From NCBI RefSeq assembly GCF_003351765.1, contig NZ_CP031229.1:3782001-3846000 (forward strand): DNA of 64,000 nucleotides. Reading direction: 5' to 3'. The stretch comes from Ornithinimicrobium avium. Lineage in GTDB: Bacteria > Actinomycetota > Actinomycetes > Actinomycetales > Dermatophilaceae. Shown in pieces: positions 43,656 through 53,269 of this stretch. The stretch's first letter is position 1. Each line of letters starts with the position of its first letter. Both the position numbers and the translations under genes were made by a program. Under the pieces are notes generated by a model that was not told the DNA's origin, ran no database searches, and saw nothing but the letters and a program-made list of their open reading frames with translations.

Positions 43656-44077
43656 CCGTCCTCCGCGCGTGCGCCCCGCGGGGAGAGCAGCCACCACAGC
43701 CCCGCGACGGGCAGGACGAGCGGGATCAGCAGGTAGCCCAGCCCGTAGTCGGACCACACGGTCGCGTCCGGGAACATCGCGGGCGCCACCAGACTCCAGG
43801 TGCCGACCACGAGCACGCCGGCCAGCTCCACGGACAGCGCCACCACGCTCACCCACCAGGCACGCCGGCCGCGCATCGACAGGGAGACGAGCGCGACGAC
43901 ATACACCACGGCCGCGAAGGCGGACAGCCCGTAGGCGAGCGGCGCCTCGTGCCAGCGTGTCGAGATCTGGGCGGCGGAGCGCGAGACGGTGCCGATCACG
44001 AAGATCAGGTAGAGGGCCAGGATCACCCTGCCCGGCCCGTGCCGCCGGTCGCCGGCGTGCGCCTCGGGGCGCCTCAC
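43652..44077 (-). CDS. Small integral membrane protein, four helices
   Basis: 141 residues from GTG 44077. Hydrophobic segments include VILALYLIFVIGTVSRSA, AYGLSAFAAVVYVVALVSLS, VALSVELAGVLVVGTWSL and LGYLLIPLVLPVAGLWWLLS. Resembles the conserved actinobacterial membrane proteins without assigned function. Overlaps both neighbours by 4 bp. Confidence 0.6.
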   Translation of the reverse strand: MRRPEAHAGDRRHGPGRVILALYLIFVIGTVSRSAAQISTRWHEAPLAYGLSAFAAVVYVVALVSLSMRGRRAWWVSVVALSVELAGVLVVGTWSLVAPAMFPDATVWSDYGLGYLLIPLVLPVAGLWWLLSPRGARAEDG

Positions 44078-44469
44078 GGGAGCATCCCGACTCCGTACCA
44101 GATCTGCGCCGAGCGGGCAGCCATCACTGCCGCGGTGAAGGCGGCGACCGCGAGCACGAAGGTGCTCCACCGGGTCGGCTCCTCGCGCGACCAGACCAGC
44201 GCGAGGGCCGGCAGCAGCAGGATCGTCACCAGGTAGGCCCACAGCTCCCAGCCGGGGCCGACGGGTGTCTCGCCGCGCAGCTGGCGCACGAGGTACCAGG
44301 CGGCGTAGGCGACCACGCCCGCCTGCACCAGCCAGGTCAGGCCGGCCGTCAGCCGGCCGGGCGCCCGGCCGTTGAGCCCGCTGACCAGGCACACGAACGC
44401 GACAGCCAGCCCGCCCAGGAGCATCGTCAGCGTGGGCGGGTCGAGGTATGAGGTGGTGCTGCCGGTCAC
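44074..44469 (-). CDS. Small integral membrane protein, four helices
   Basis: 131 residues. Hydrophobic segments TMLLGGLAVAFVCLVSGLNG, LTWLVQAGVVAYAAWYLVR, LWAYLVTILLLPALALVW and FVLAVAAFTAAVMAARSAQI. First gene of the leftward membrane operon; divergent from pcrA with 78 bp between. No recognised function. Confidence 0.6.
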   Translation of the reverse strand: MTGSTTSYLDPPTLTMLLGGLAVAFVCLVSGLNGRAPGRLTAGLTWLVQAGVVAYAAWYLVRQLRGETPVGPGWELWAYLVTILLLPALALVWSREEPTRWSTFVLAVAAFTAAVMAARSAQIWYGVGMLP

Positions 44470-44531
44470 GGGTCACCAGCGTACGGGGGCGGTCCTGTGG
44501 ACTGACGGAGAACGTCGTCGGCGCGCCCACC

Positions 44532-44537
44532 TAGGAT
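44532..44537 (+). promoter_or_regulatory. -10 box TAGGAT upstream of pcrA
   Basis: TAGGAT ends 10 nt before ATG 44548, without a ribosome binding site; leaderless or very short leader. Confidence 0.4.
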
Positions 44538-44547
44538 GGGCGCCACG

Positions 44548-47061
44548 ATGAGCAGCCTGTTCGACCACCTCTCCTTCGATCTTCCCCTGCCCTCGATGAG
44601 TGCCGCCCAGGCCAGCGGCCACCCGGACGACGCGACGGACGGGGTGGACGAGCGGGGGATCCCCGCGTGGGCTCTCGGCGAGGGGGAGGCGCCGCCTGCG
44701 CAGGCCCCCCGCCGGCCACGCCGGGAGATCGACGTCGAGGCGCTGCTCGCCGGCCTCAACGAGCCCCAGCGCGAGGCGGTGACCCACCACGGCGGGCCGC
44801 TGCTCATCGTCGCCGGCGCCGGCTCGGGCAAGACCCGGGTGCTCACCCACCGGATCGCCTACCTGCTCGCCGAGCGGCACGTGCACCCCGGCCAGGTGCT
44901 GGCGATCACCTTCACCAACAAGGCCGCCGCGGAGATGCGGGAGCGGGTGGAGGCGCTGGTCGGCCCGCGAGCCAAGGCGATGTGGGTCTCGACCTTCCAC
45001 TCCGCCTGCGTGCGCATCCTGCGCCGCGAGGCGCAGACCGCCGGGCTGCGGTCTTCCTTCTCGATCTACGACGCCGCCGACAGCCAGCGGCTGATGGGGA
45101 TGGTCGTCCGCGACCTCGACCTTGACCCCAAGCGCTACCCGGCGCGGGCCTTCCTGGCCAAGGTCTCCAACGCCAAGAACGAGCTGCTCGACGAGGAGGC
45201 GTTCGCGGCGCAGGTCGGCAACAACCCCTACGAGCAGAAGGTCGCCGAGGCCTACACGCTCTACCAACGGCGGCTGCGCGCGGCCAACGCGCTGGACTTC
45301 GACGACCTCATCTCCACCACGGTCCACCTGCTGCGCGCCTTTCCCGACGTGCGTGAGCACTACCGGCGCCGGTTCCGCCACGTCCTCGTCGACGAGTACC
45401 AGGACACCAACCACGCCCAGTACGCCCTCGTCCGCGAGCTGGTCGGCCACCTGGGCGACATCGTCGACGGCGGCGACCGGCCGCTGCCGCCGGCCGAGCT
45501 GTGCGTCGTCGGCGACGCCGACCAGTCGATCTACGCCTTCCGCGGCGCGACGATCCGCAACATCGTGGAGTTCGAGGAGGACTACCCCGAGGCGCGCACC
45601 ATCCTGCTCGAGCAGAACTACCGCTCGACCGCGACCATCCTCTCCGCGGCCAACGCGGTCATCGTCCGCAACCCCCACCGCCGCGACAAGCGGCTGTGGA
45701 CGGAGTCGGGGGACGGACGCAAGATCGTGGGCTACGTCGCGGACGACGAGCACGACGAGGCCTCCTTCGTGGCGCGCCGGATCGACGAGCTCGGCGACGA
45801 GCGCGGGGTGCGGCCCGGCGACGTGGCCGTCTTCTACCGCACCAACGCCCAGTCGCGGGCGCTGGAGGAGGTGCTGGTGCGCACCGGCCTGCCCTACAAG
45901 GTGGTCGGCGGGACGCGCTTCTACGAGCGCCGCGAGGTCAAGGACGCGCTGGCCTACCTGCGGGTGCTGGCCAACCCCGCCGACGACGTCAACCTGCGCC
46001 GGATCCTCAACACCCCCAAGCGCGGCATCGGCGACCGCGCCGTCGGTGCCGTGGGCGCGCTCGCCGAGCGGGAGCGGATCCCGTTCGTCGCCGCGCTGGG
46101 CCGCGCCGAGGACGCCCCCGCGATCGCCACCCGCTCGGTCGCCGCGATCAAGGGCTTCACCGCGCTGCTGGAGGAGCTGGGCGGGCTGGCCGCCGACGAG
46201 GACAGCGGCGTGGGCGACCTGCTCGAGGCGATCCTGGACCGCACCGGCTACCTCGCCGAGCTGCGCGCGAGCAGCGACCCGCAGGACGAGACCCGCGTGG
46301 AGAACCTCGCCGAGCTGGTCGAGGTGGGCCGGGAGTTCGACGACAACTACCCCGAGGGCGGGCTGGTCGACTTCCTCGAGCAGGTCGCGCTGGTCGCCGA
46401 CGCCGACGAGATCCCCGAGGGTGACGACTCCTCCGGCGTGGTGACGCTCATGACCCTGCACACCGCCAAGGGTCTGGAGTTCCCCGTCGTCTTCCTCACC
46501 GGGATGGAGGACGGCACCTTCCCGCACCAGCGCAGCCTGGACGATCCCGAGGAGCTGGAGGAGGAGCGTCGGCTGGCCTACGTCGGGATCACCCGGGCCC
46601 GCGAGCAGCTGCACGTCTCCCGCGCCGGCACCCGCGCCGCCTACGGCACCCCGCAGTACTTCCCGCCCTCCCGCTTCCTCGACGAGGTGCCCGAGGAGCT
46701 GGTCACCTGGGAGCGCACCGACGCCGACCGGTCCAGCTTCGGTGGCCGCCGCTCGGCCACCGAGTCGTCCGGGTGGGCAGGGGGACATGCCGCCCGCGGC
46801 CGCGGAGGTCGCGGCGGACGCCCCGAGGTGGTCCGGCTCGACCCGCGAGGCAGCGCTCCCCGACCCGGGCGCAGCGAGGCCGAGACCGCCGAGCTCGAGA
46901 CGCTGTCCGGCGGGGACCGGGTCAGCCACGACACCTTCGGACTGGGCACCGTGGTCCGGGTCGAGGGCACCGGCAAGCACACGATGGCGCACGTCGACTT
47001 CGGCGGCGAGACGGGCGTCAAGCGGCTCCTGGTGCGGGTGGCACCGCTCACCAAGCTGTAG
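44548..47061 (+). CDS. pcrA: ATP-dependent DNA helicase UvrD/PcrA
   Basis: 837 residues. SF1A helicase motifs in order: Q motif LNEPQREAVTHH, Walker A GAGSGKTRVL, Ia AITFTNKAAAEM, II VDEYQDTN, III GDADQSIYAFRGA, IV QNYRST, V TLHTAKGLEF, VI YVGITRAREQLHV. The C-terminus has the Tudor-like RNA polymerase-binding domain of PcrA (DTFGLGTVVRVEGTG). Works in nucleotide excision repair and conflict resolution. ATG 44536, four codons earlier, is less likely. Confidence 0.96.
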   Translation: MSSLFDHLSFDLPLPSMSAAQASGHPDDATDGVDERGIPAWALGEGEAPPAQAPRRPRREIDVEALLAGLNEPQREAVTHHGGPLLIVAGAGSGKTRVLTHRIAYLLAERHVHPGQVLAITFTNKAAAEMRERVEALVGPRAKAMWVSTFHSACVRILRREAQTAGLRSSFSIYDAADSQRLMGMVVRDLDLDPKRYPARAFLAKVSNAKNELLDEEAFAAQVGNNPYEQKVAEAYTLYQRRLRAANALDFDDLISTTVHLLRAFPDVREHYRRRFRHVLVDEYQDTNHAQYALVRELVGHLGDIVDGGDRPLPPAELCVVGDADQSIYAFRGATIRNIVEFEEDYPEARTILLEQNYRSTATILSAANAVIVRNPHRRDKRLWTESGDGRKIVGYVADDEHDEASFVARRIDELGDERGVRPGDVAVFYRTNAQSRALEEVLVRTGLPYKVVGGTRFYERREVKDALAYLRVLANPADDVNLRRILNTPKRGIGDRAVGAVGALAERERIPFVAALGRAEDAPAIATRSVAAIKGFTALLEELGGLAADEDSGVGDLLEAILDRTGYLAELRASSDPQDETRVENLAELVEVGREFDDNYPEGGLVDFLEQVALVADADEIPEGDDSSGVVTLMTLHTAKGLEFPVVFLTGMEDGTFPHQRSLDDPEELEEERRLAYVGITRAREQLHVSRAGTRAAYGTPQYFPPSRFLDEVPEELVTWERTDADRSSFGGRRSATESSGWAGGHAARGRGGRGGRPEVVRLDPRGSAPRPGRSEAETAELETLSGGDRVSHDTFGLGTVVRVEGTGKHTMAHVDFGGETGVKRLLVRVAPLTKL

Positions 47062-47073
47062 CGCCGGCCCCGT

Positions 47074-47079
47074 TAGGCT
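47074..47079 (+). promoter_or_regulatory. -10 box TAGGCT before the serine hydrolase gene
   Basis: TAGGCT ends 8 nt before GTG 47088; no ribosome binding site. Confidence 0.4.
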
Positions 47080-47087
47080 CACCCAGC

Positions 47088-48414
47088 GTGAGCACCCCCG
47101 ACCTGACCGTGGACCGCCTCCGCGAGACCGCGCATACCTGTCCCGCTGGCTGGCCACCCAGGTCGAGTGCCGGCAGGTGCCCGGTGCCCAGGTCGCGGTC
47201 CGGCTCGGCGGGGAGCTGGTGCTCTCGGAGGCCTACGGTGTCGCCGACCTGGACAGCGGGGAGCCGCTGACGACGGGCCACGTCTTCCGCGTCGCCAGCC
47301 ACAGCAAGACCTTCACCTCGGTGGCTGTCCTCCACCTCGTCGAGCAGGGGCGGTTCGCGACGGCGTCGACTCCGACTTCTGGCCGCTCGACCGGCCCTTC
47401 CCCGACACCGAGGCGCTGCTGGGCGTGGTGCGCGAGCACGGGGCGACCTACGAGCCGCAGGAGCACTTCAAGTACTCCAACATCGGGTATGGCCTGCTCG
47501 GCGCGATCATCCAGCGGGTCACCGGGTCGGGGTATGCCGAGCACGTCACCTCCGCCGTCCTCGCGCCCCTCGGCCTGGGCGACACCACGCCGGAGCTGAC
47601 CGACGAGGCGGCGGTTCGTGCGGTGACCGGCCACAGCCGGCCGCACGGACGGACCCGCGACCGCGTCGCCGTGGAGCACGTCGGCACCGGGGCACTGGCT
47701 CCGGCGACCGGTTTCGCCTCGACCGCCGAGGACCTGAGCCGGTTCTTCGGTGCCCTGACGCTGGGGTCGGGCGAGCTGCTGAGCGACCGGAGCCTGCGCC
47801 TCATGCAGCGCGCCGAGGCGACCTTCATCCGCAGGGGGTCGCAGACCTCCTACGGGCTGGGGCTCATCGCGGCGAAGGTGGGGGAGCGCGCCACGGTCGG
47901 GCACTCGGGCGGCTTCCCGGGCCAGATCACCCGCACGCTGCTCGACCCGACCCACGGGCTGGTGGTCTGCGTCCTCACCAACCCGATCGACGGGCCGGCG
48001 GAGGCTCTGGCGTCGGGCGTCCTGCAGCTGATCGACCTGCTGACCAAGGACGCCGCCGACTGGCAGGCTCTGCCGCGGGGCGTGAGCGTGGCGGACCTGG
48101 ACCGGCTCACCGGGCGCTACCACTCGCTCTGGGGCGAGACCGACGTGGCGCGCGGCGGGGACCGGCTGGTCATGCTCGACCCCACGACGCCGAGCCCGCT
48201 GGAGGACTGCCAGGAGCTGCGTGCGCTGGACGCCACGACGCTGCGTCCGGAGGACGTCGACGGGTTCGGCGGCTCCGGCGAAGCGGTGCCGTTCGAGGTC
48301 GACGAGGAGGGTCGCGTCACCAGGATGCGGGTGGCCGGCGTCAGCGCCTGGCCGGAGCAGACCTACCTGGCCAGGCGCGGCACCGCGTGGGGTCGCGGCG
48401 CGGCCCTGCGCTAA
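47088..48414 (+). pseudogene. Beta-lactamase-family serine hydrolase, two frameshifts
   Basis: Three reading frames must be joined: TPDLTVDRLRETA (from GTG 47088), then AYLSRWLATQVECRQVPGAQ to SHSKTFTSVAVLHLVEQGRF, then DSDFWPLDRPFPDTEALL to the stop. The class C/DD-peptidase serine motif SxxK is SHSK, and YSN is in FKYSNIGYGLLG; GHSGGFPG is the KTG-like position. One base is missing near 47129-47132 and one near 47356-47360; restoring both gives about 442 residues. Likely an esterase or peptidase; broken or mis-sequenced. Confidence 0.8.
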
Positions 48415-48417
48415 TGT
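48412..48417 (+). promoter_or_regulatory. -10 box TAATGT, leaderless start of B12-binding subunit gene
   Basis: TAATGT includes the TAA stop of the previous gene and ends 6 nt before ATG 48424. Confidence 0.45.
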
Positions 48418-48423
48418 CTGGCC

Positions 48424-48828
48424 ATGACCTCAACACCGTTGCGCGTCGTCGTGGCCAAGCCCGGCCTGGACGGCCACGACCGCGGTGCCAAGGTGGTCGC
48501 CCGTGCGCTGCGTGACGCCGGCGTCGAGGTGATCTACACCGGGCTGCACCAGACGCCCGAGCAGATCGTCGCGGCCGTCGTCGCCGAGGACGCCGACGCG
48601 GTCGGGCTCTCGGTGCTCTCCGGGGCCCACCTGACGCTGTTCCGGCGGGTCATCGACCTGCTGGCCGAGCAGGACGCCGCCGACGTGGTGGTCTTCGGCG
48701 GCGGGATCATCCCCGCCGAGGACGTCGTGGCGCTCAAGGAGATGGGCGTGGCCGAGGTGTTCACGCCAGGGGCCAGCACCACCGACATCACCGGCTGGGT
48801 GCACGAGCACCTCGCCCGACCCGACTGA
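48424..48828 (+). CDS. Methylmalonyl-CoA mutase cobalamin-binding subunit
   Basis: 134 residues, the stand-alone B12-binding domain: DxHxxG signature in KPGLDGHDRGAKVVA, then LSVLSGAH and FGGGIIPAEDV (SxL and GG motifs). Partner of a separate large mutase subunit; the only candidate in the window starts 14 kb downstream (62805). Intact. Confidence 0.9.
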   Translation: MTSTPLRVVVAKPGLDGHDRGAKVVARALRDAGVEVIYTGLHQTPEQIVAAVVAEDADAVGLSVLSGAHLTLFRRVIDLLAEQDAADVVVFGGGIIPAEDVVALKEMGVAEVFTPGASTTDITGWVHEHLARPD

Positions 48829-48917
48829 CCACGCTCCGCCCGGCCCGCGCCGGGCGGACGCCCACGTCATACCCTCATCAGTCCGTCCATCACCCTCACA
48901 CGATTGGGAAGCCACCC

Positions 48918-50102
48918 GTGGATCTGTTCGAGTACCAGGCACGCGACATGTTCGAGACGCACGGGGTCCCCGTGCTCGCCGGCGCCATCGCCGACACCCC
49001 GGAGGAGGCGCGCGCGGCCGCCGAGCGGATCGGGCAGCTCTCCGGCGGCGTGACCGTGGTCAAGGCTCAGGTCAAGACGGGGGGGCGTGGCAAGGCGGGT
49101 GGCGTCAAGGTCGCGAAGTCCGCCGAGGAGGCGCAGGCCGCGGCCGAGCAGATCCTGGGGATGGACATCAAGGGGCACACCGTCCATCGCGTGATGATCG
49201 CCCAGGGCGCGAAGATCGCCGAGGAGTACTACTTCTCGGTCCTGCTCGACCGCTCCAACCGCTCGCTGCTGGCCATGTGCAGCAAGGAGGGCGGGATGGA
49301 GATCGAGCAGCTCGCCGTCGAGCGCCCCGAGGCGCTCGCCCGGGTGGAGGTCGACGCCAACACCGGCATCGACGAGGCCAAGGCCCAGGAGATCGTGGAC
49401 ACGGCCGGCTTCGACGCGCAGACCGGCGCCAAGATCGTCCCGGTGCTCCAGAAGCTCTGGGAGGTCTACCGCGACGAGGACGCCACGCTGGTCGAGGTCA
49501 ACCCGCTGGTCAAGACCGAGGACGGGGGCATCCTCGCCCTCGACGGCAAGGTGACCCTCGACGCCAACGCCTCCTTCCGCCAGCCGCACCACGCCGAGCT
49601 GGAGGACAAGGGGGCCGCCGACCCGCTGGAGGCCCGGGCCAAGGAGCTCGACCTCAACTACGTCAAGCTCGACGGCAACGTCGGCATCATCGGCAACGGC
49701 GCAGGCCTGGTCATGTCCACCCTGGACGTCGTCGCCTACGCCGGCGAAGACTTCACCGGTGGCAAGGCCAGCCCGGCGAACTTTCTCGACATCGGTGGTG
49801 GCGCCTCCTCCGAGGTGATGTCCAACGGGCTGAGCGTCATCCTCGGCGACGAGCAGGTGCGGTCGGTCTTCGTCAACGTCTTCGGCGGCATCACCGCGTG
49901 CGACGAGGTGGCCAGGGGCATCGTCGCCGCGCTGGAGACCCTCGGCGACGAGGCGACCAAACCGCTGGTCGTCCGCCTCGACGGCAACAACGTCGAGGAG
50001 GGCCGCCGCATCCTGGCCGAGGCGAACCACCCCCTGGTGACCATCGAGGACACCATGGACGGTGCTGCCCGCCGGGCCGCCGAGCTGGCCGCCGCGAACT
50101 GA
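48918..50102 (+). CDS. sucC: Succinate-CoA ligase (ADP-forming) beta subunit
   Basis: 394 residues from GTG 48918 (GGGAAG upstream). ATP-grasp domain: MDLFEYQARDMFETHGVPVL, KAQVKTGGRGKAGGVKVAKS; C-terminal CoA ligase part with NIFGGI-type VNVFGGITACDEVARGIV. TCA cycle step making ATP from succinyl-CoA, with SucD. Confidence 0.97.
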   Translation: MDLFEYQARDMFETHGVPVLAGAIADTPEEARAAAERIGQLSGGVTVVKAQVKTGGRGKAGGVKVAKSAEEAQAAAEQILGMDIKGHTVHRVMIAQGAKIAEEYYFSVLLDRSNRSLLAMCSKEGGMEIEQLAVERPEALARVEVDANTGIDEAKAQEIVDTAGFDAQTGAKIVPVLQKLWEVYRDEDATLVEVNPLVKTEDGGILALDGKVTLDANASFRQPHHAELEDKGAADPLEARAKELDLNYVKLDGNVGIIGNGAGLVMSTLDVVAYAGEDFTGGKASPANFLDIGGGASSEVMSNGLSVILGDEQVRSVFVNVFGGITACDEVARGIVAALETLGDEATKPLVVRLDGNNVEEGRRILAEANHPLVTIEDTMDGAARRAAELAAAN

Positions 50103-50137
50103 CCCCCAGCAGACCTACGAAGGAATCACACGACACC

Positions 50138-51028
50138 ATGGCGATCTTCCTCAACAACGACTCCAAGGTCATCGTCCAGGGCATGACCGGCTCCGAGGGC
50201 ATGAAGCACACCCAGCTCATGCTCCGGGCCGGCACCGCCGTCGTCGGCGGCGTCAACCCGCGCAAGGCCGGCACCACCGTCGACTTCCAGGACGGTGTCC
50301 AGGTCCCCGTCTTCGGGACCGTCGCAGAGGCGATGGAAGCCACCGGCGCGGACGTGTCGGTCGTCTTCGTCCCGCCGAAGTTCGCCAAGGACGCGGTCGT
50401 CGAGGCGGTCGACGCCCAGATCCCGCTGGTCGTCGTGATCACCGAGGGTATCGCGGTGCGTGACAGCGCCGAGTTCTGGGCGCACGCCCGCGACAGGGGC
50501 ACCACCCGGATCGTCGGCCCGAACTGCCCCGGCCTGATCAGCCCCGGGCAGTCCAACGTCGGCATCATCCCGGCGAGCATCGCCGGCCCGGGCCGGATCG
50601 GGCTGGTCTCCAAGTCGGGCACGCTGACCTACCAGATGATGTACGAGCTGGGTGACCTCGGCTTCTCCACCGCCGTGGGCATCGGCGGCGACCCGATCAT
50701 CGGCACCACCCACATCGACTGCCTCAAGGCCTTCCAGGACGACCCCGACACCGACGCGATCGTGATGATCGGCGAGATCGGCGGGGACGCGGAGGAGCGC
50801 GCGGCGGACTACATCAAGGAGCACGTCACCAAGCCGGTCGTCGGCTACGTGGCCGGCTTCACCGCCCCGGAGGGCAAGACCATGGGCCACGCCGGCGCCA
50901 TCGTCTCCGGCTCCTCGGGCACCGCCCAGGCCAAGAAGGAGGCCCTCGAGGCCGCCGGGGTCAAGGTCGGCAAGACGCCCTCGGAGACCGCCCAGCTGAT
51001 GCGCGAGATCGTCGCCTCGCTCGGCTGA
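50138..51028 (+). CDS. sucD: Succinate-CoA ligase alpha subunit
   Basis: 296 residues. CoA-binding TGSEGMKHTQLMLRAGT, GPNCPGLISPG, and the phosphorylated histidine in MGHAGAIVSGSSGTAQAKK. 35 bp behind sucC; RBS AAGGA is rather far (about 14 nt) from the ATG. A terminator hairpin follows. Confidence 0.97.
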   Translation: MAIFLNNDSKVIVQGMTGSEGMKHTQLMLRAGTAVVGGVNPRKAGTTVDFQDGVQVPVFGTVAEAMEATGADVSVVFVPPKFAKDAVVEAVDAQIPLVVVITEGIAVRDSAEFWAHARDRGTTRIVGPNCPGLISPGQSNVGIIPASIAGPGRIGLVSKSGTLTYQMMYELGDLGFSTAVGIGGDPIIGTTHIDCLKAFQDDPDTDAIVMIGEIGGDAEERAADYIKEHVTKPVVGYVAGFTAPEGKTMGHAGAIVSGSSGTAQAKKEALEAAGVKVGKTPSETAQLMREIVASLG

Positions 51029-51041
51029 TGAGCCACCTGCA

Positions 51042-51070
51042 AGGACGGCGCCCCACCGGGGTGCCGTCCT
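51042..51070 (+). terminator. Terminator after sucCD
   Basis: AGGACGGCGCCCC (51042-51054), loop ACC, GGGGTGCCGTCCT (51058-51070): 13 pairs with one G-T wobble, no T-run. Confidence 0.65.
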
Positions 51071-51188
51071 CGGGCGTCCGCGTGTCCTCCTCGGGCGTCG
51101 CCGCAGCGACCATCCTTCGGACGAGCGCCGGTGAGGCGCGGCGCGCCTCCCCGGCCCGCACGCGAGCACGGGTGACCATGGGAGCGTC

Positions 51189-52490
51189 ATGACTCTGCTG
51201 CAGCGATCCGACCCCACCACCTCGACCGAGGACGACCCGCAGACCGGCGGCGCGACCCTGGAGGGTCTGACCCTCGGCCGGCTGGTCGAGCTCGCGGTGG
51301 CCGGCGTCGCCGGCGCAGTCTGCGTCCTGCTCGGCGTGGTGGCGGTCGCGGTCCCCACGGTCGTGGCCTGGGTAGCCGACGAGCGCAGCAGCGTCTCCTT
51401 CTGGCAGACCCTGGGCGCATCGGTGGACCTGTGGGCCCTGGCCCACCGGGCACAGGTGCGCACCCCGGACGCACACGTCGTGCTCGCGCCGCTCCTGCTG
51501 ACCGCGCTGCCGGTGTTCCTGTGCTGGTGGGCGGCCCGCCAGGTGGTCCTCAACCGTGAGGAGATGCTGGCCAGGTCCCCGGTGGTCGGTGGCTGGCGCA
51601 GCGCCTGGCACGCGCTGGGCGGCTCGGACGCCGTCGTCTTCTGCCTGGGCTACCTCGTCGCGGGCCTCGTCGTCGCGCATTCCGCCAGCTTCGGGCTGGC
51701 CCCCGTCTTCCTGCCCAGCCTGGTGATCGGCGCGCTGCTGGTGCCGCTGGTGGCCGTCGGACTCGTCTGGTGGGCCGAGCACCGCCGCAAGGAACACCCG
51801 GCCGTGGTGGCGGGGCTGCGCTGGGTCGAGGCGCGCACCCCGGTCCTGGTCCGGCGGGCGGTCCCGGCCGCCGTCGAGGTCGTCGTGGGACTGAGCGCCG
51901 TCACCTTCCTCGTGGTGCTCGGGCTGCTGCTCGTGCGCGGGGAGCGGGTCCTGACCCTCTACGGCGCGCTCGACGCCGGGATCGTCGGCACCACGGTCCT
52001 GACCGTGGCCCAGCTGCTCGCCGTCCCCAACCTCATGGTCTGGGCCCTGGGCTGGCTGTCCGGCGCCGGCCTCACCGTCGGCACCGTGCACGTCGGCTGG
52101 GACGCGTCCACCGCCGGCGACCTGCCGCTGCTGCCCGTGCTCGGGGCGCTGCCGGAGCCGGGCACCCTCCCGCCGGGCATGTGGGCGATGGTGCTGGTCC
52201 CGCTCGTGGCCGGCGGGTGGCTCGGCCACCGGTCGGCGGGCGCCGCCTCCCGGCTCTCCAGCTGGTGGACCAAGTCCCGGATCGCGCTGCTCGGCTCTCT
52301 CCTGGTCGGCGCGGCCGCGCTGGTGGCCGGGTGGCTCGCCACCGGAGGCCTCACCCCGGGGCTGCTCGGCACGGTCGGTGTCGAGCCGTGGCGCCTCGCC
52401 GGTCTGCTCACCCTCGAGGTCGCCTCCGGCGCCCTCGTCGTGGTGAGCCTGCGCCACCTGCTGGGCCGGCGCCCGGCCCGACGCCGCTGA
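51189..52490 (+). CDS. DUF6350 family integral membrane protein
   Basis: 433 residues from ATG 51189 with GGGAG 5 nt upstream. About ten hydrophobic segments (AVAGVAGAVCVLLGVVAVAV, VLAPLLLTALPVFLCWWAA, VEVVVGLSAVTFLVVLGLLL). Family always found between sucCD and purN/purH in actinobacteria; function unknown. Confidence 0.85.
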   Translation: MTLLQRSDPTTSTEDDPQTGGATLEGLTLGRLVELAVAGVAGAVCVLLGVVAVAVPTVVAWVADERSSVSFWQTLGASVDLWALAHRAQVRTPDAHVVLAPLLLTALPVFLCWWAARQVVLNREEMLARSPVVGGWRSAWHALGGSDAVVFCLGYLVAGLVVAHSASFGLAPVFLPSLVIGALLVPLVAVGLVWWAEHRRKEHPAVVAGLRWVEARTPVLVRRAVPAAVEVVVGLSAVTFLVVLGLLLVRGERVLTLYGALDAGIVGTTVLTVAQLLAVPNLMVWALGWLSGAGLTVGTVHVGWDASTAGDLPLLPVLGALPEPGTLPPGMWAMVLVPLVAGGWLGHRSAGAASRLSSWWTKSRIALLGSLLVGAAALVAGWLATGGLTPGLLGTVGVEPWRLAGLLTLEVASGALVVVSLRHLLGRRPARRR

Positions 52491-52516
52491 CCGTCGGTCG
52501 GCGCCGCCCCGCCACC

Positions 52517-52522
52517 TAGACT
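52517..52522 (+). promoter_or_regulatory. -10 box TAGACT, leaderless start of purN
   Basis: TAGACT ends 7 nt before GTG 52530; no ribosome binding site. Confidence 0.5.
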
Positions 52523-52529
52523 GCACAGC

Positions 52530-53162
52530 GTGACCGCCCCGCCAGAGACCCGCGCCGCGGTCGTCGTGCTCGTGTCCGGCTCCGGCACCCTGCTGCAGGC
52601 GCTCCTCGACGCGGCGGTCGACCCTGCCTACGGCGTGCAGGTCGTCGCGGTCGGGGCCGACCGGGACGACGTCGAGGGCCTCGCCAGGGCGCGGCGGCAC
52701 GGCATACCGACCTTCGTGGTGCGGCTGGCCGACCACCCGGACCGGGCGGCCTGGGACACGGCCCTCGCCGCGGCGATCGGCGCCCACGACCCCGACCTGG
52801 TCCTCTCCGCAGGCTTCATGAAGATCCTGGGCGAGCCCAGCCTGAGCCGCTTCCGGATCCTCAACACCCACCCCGCGCTCCTGCCCAGCTTCCCCGGGGC
52901 GCACGGCGTGCGGGACGCGCTCGCGCACGGAGTCAGGGTCACCGGCGCCACCCTCTTCGAGGTGGACCCGGGCGTCGACACCGGCCGGATCCTCGCCCAG
53001 CGGGCCGTGGACGTGCTCGACGACGACACCGAGGAGACGCTCCACGAGCGCATCAAGGTCGTCGAGCGGCGGATGCTGGTCGAGGAGCTGCCGAGGCTGC
53101 TCGGCCGTGCTGCACCGACGCCGACGCCGACGCCGACGCAGGCCCTGCCACCCACCCCCTAG
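52530..53162 (+). CDS. purN: Phosphoribosylglycinamide formyltransferase PurN
   Basis: 210 residues. VLVSGSGTLLQALLDA start (GSGxNLQ-like), catalytic Asn-His in RILNTHPALLPSFPGAHG and Asp in DPGVDTGRILAQ. Third step of purine synthesis. The C-terminus has a PTPTPTPTQ tail made by four in-frame CCGACG repeats (53115-53138), probably disordered and variable in length. Confidence 0.94.
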   Translation: MTAPPETRAAVVVLVSGSGTLLQALLDAAVDPAYGVQVVAVGADRDDVEGLARARRHGIPTFVVRLADHPDRAAWDTALAAAIGAHDPDLVLSAGFMKILGEPSLSRFRILNTHPALLPSFPGAHGVRDALAHGVRVTGATLFEVDPGVDTGRILAQRAVDVLDDDTEETLHERIKVVERRMLVEELPRLLGRAAPTPTPTPTQALPPTP

Positions 53163-53269
53163 ACTGGCTGCACACGACTGGCGCAGGTGGACCACCACCG
53201 GGGAGTGACGTTCGTGGGCATCGCCCGCCTGGGTGCCCAGCAGACCCGCCTACCCGCGAGGAGCTCCAC

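Noticed and set aside
53163..53269. Possible purine riboswitch before purH
   Set aside because: The 107-bp gap shows no conserved purine aptamer core or terminator; only a normal RBS.
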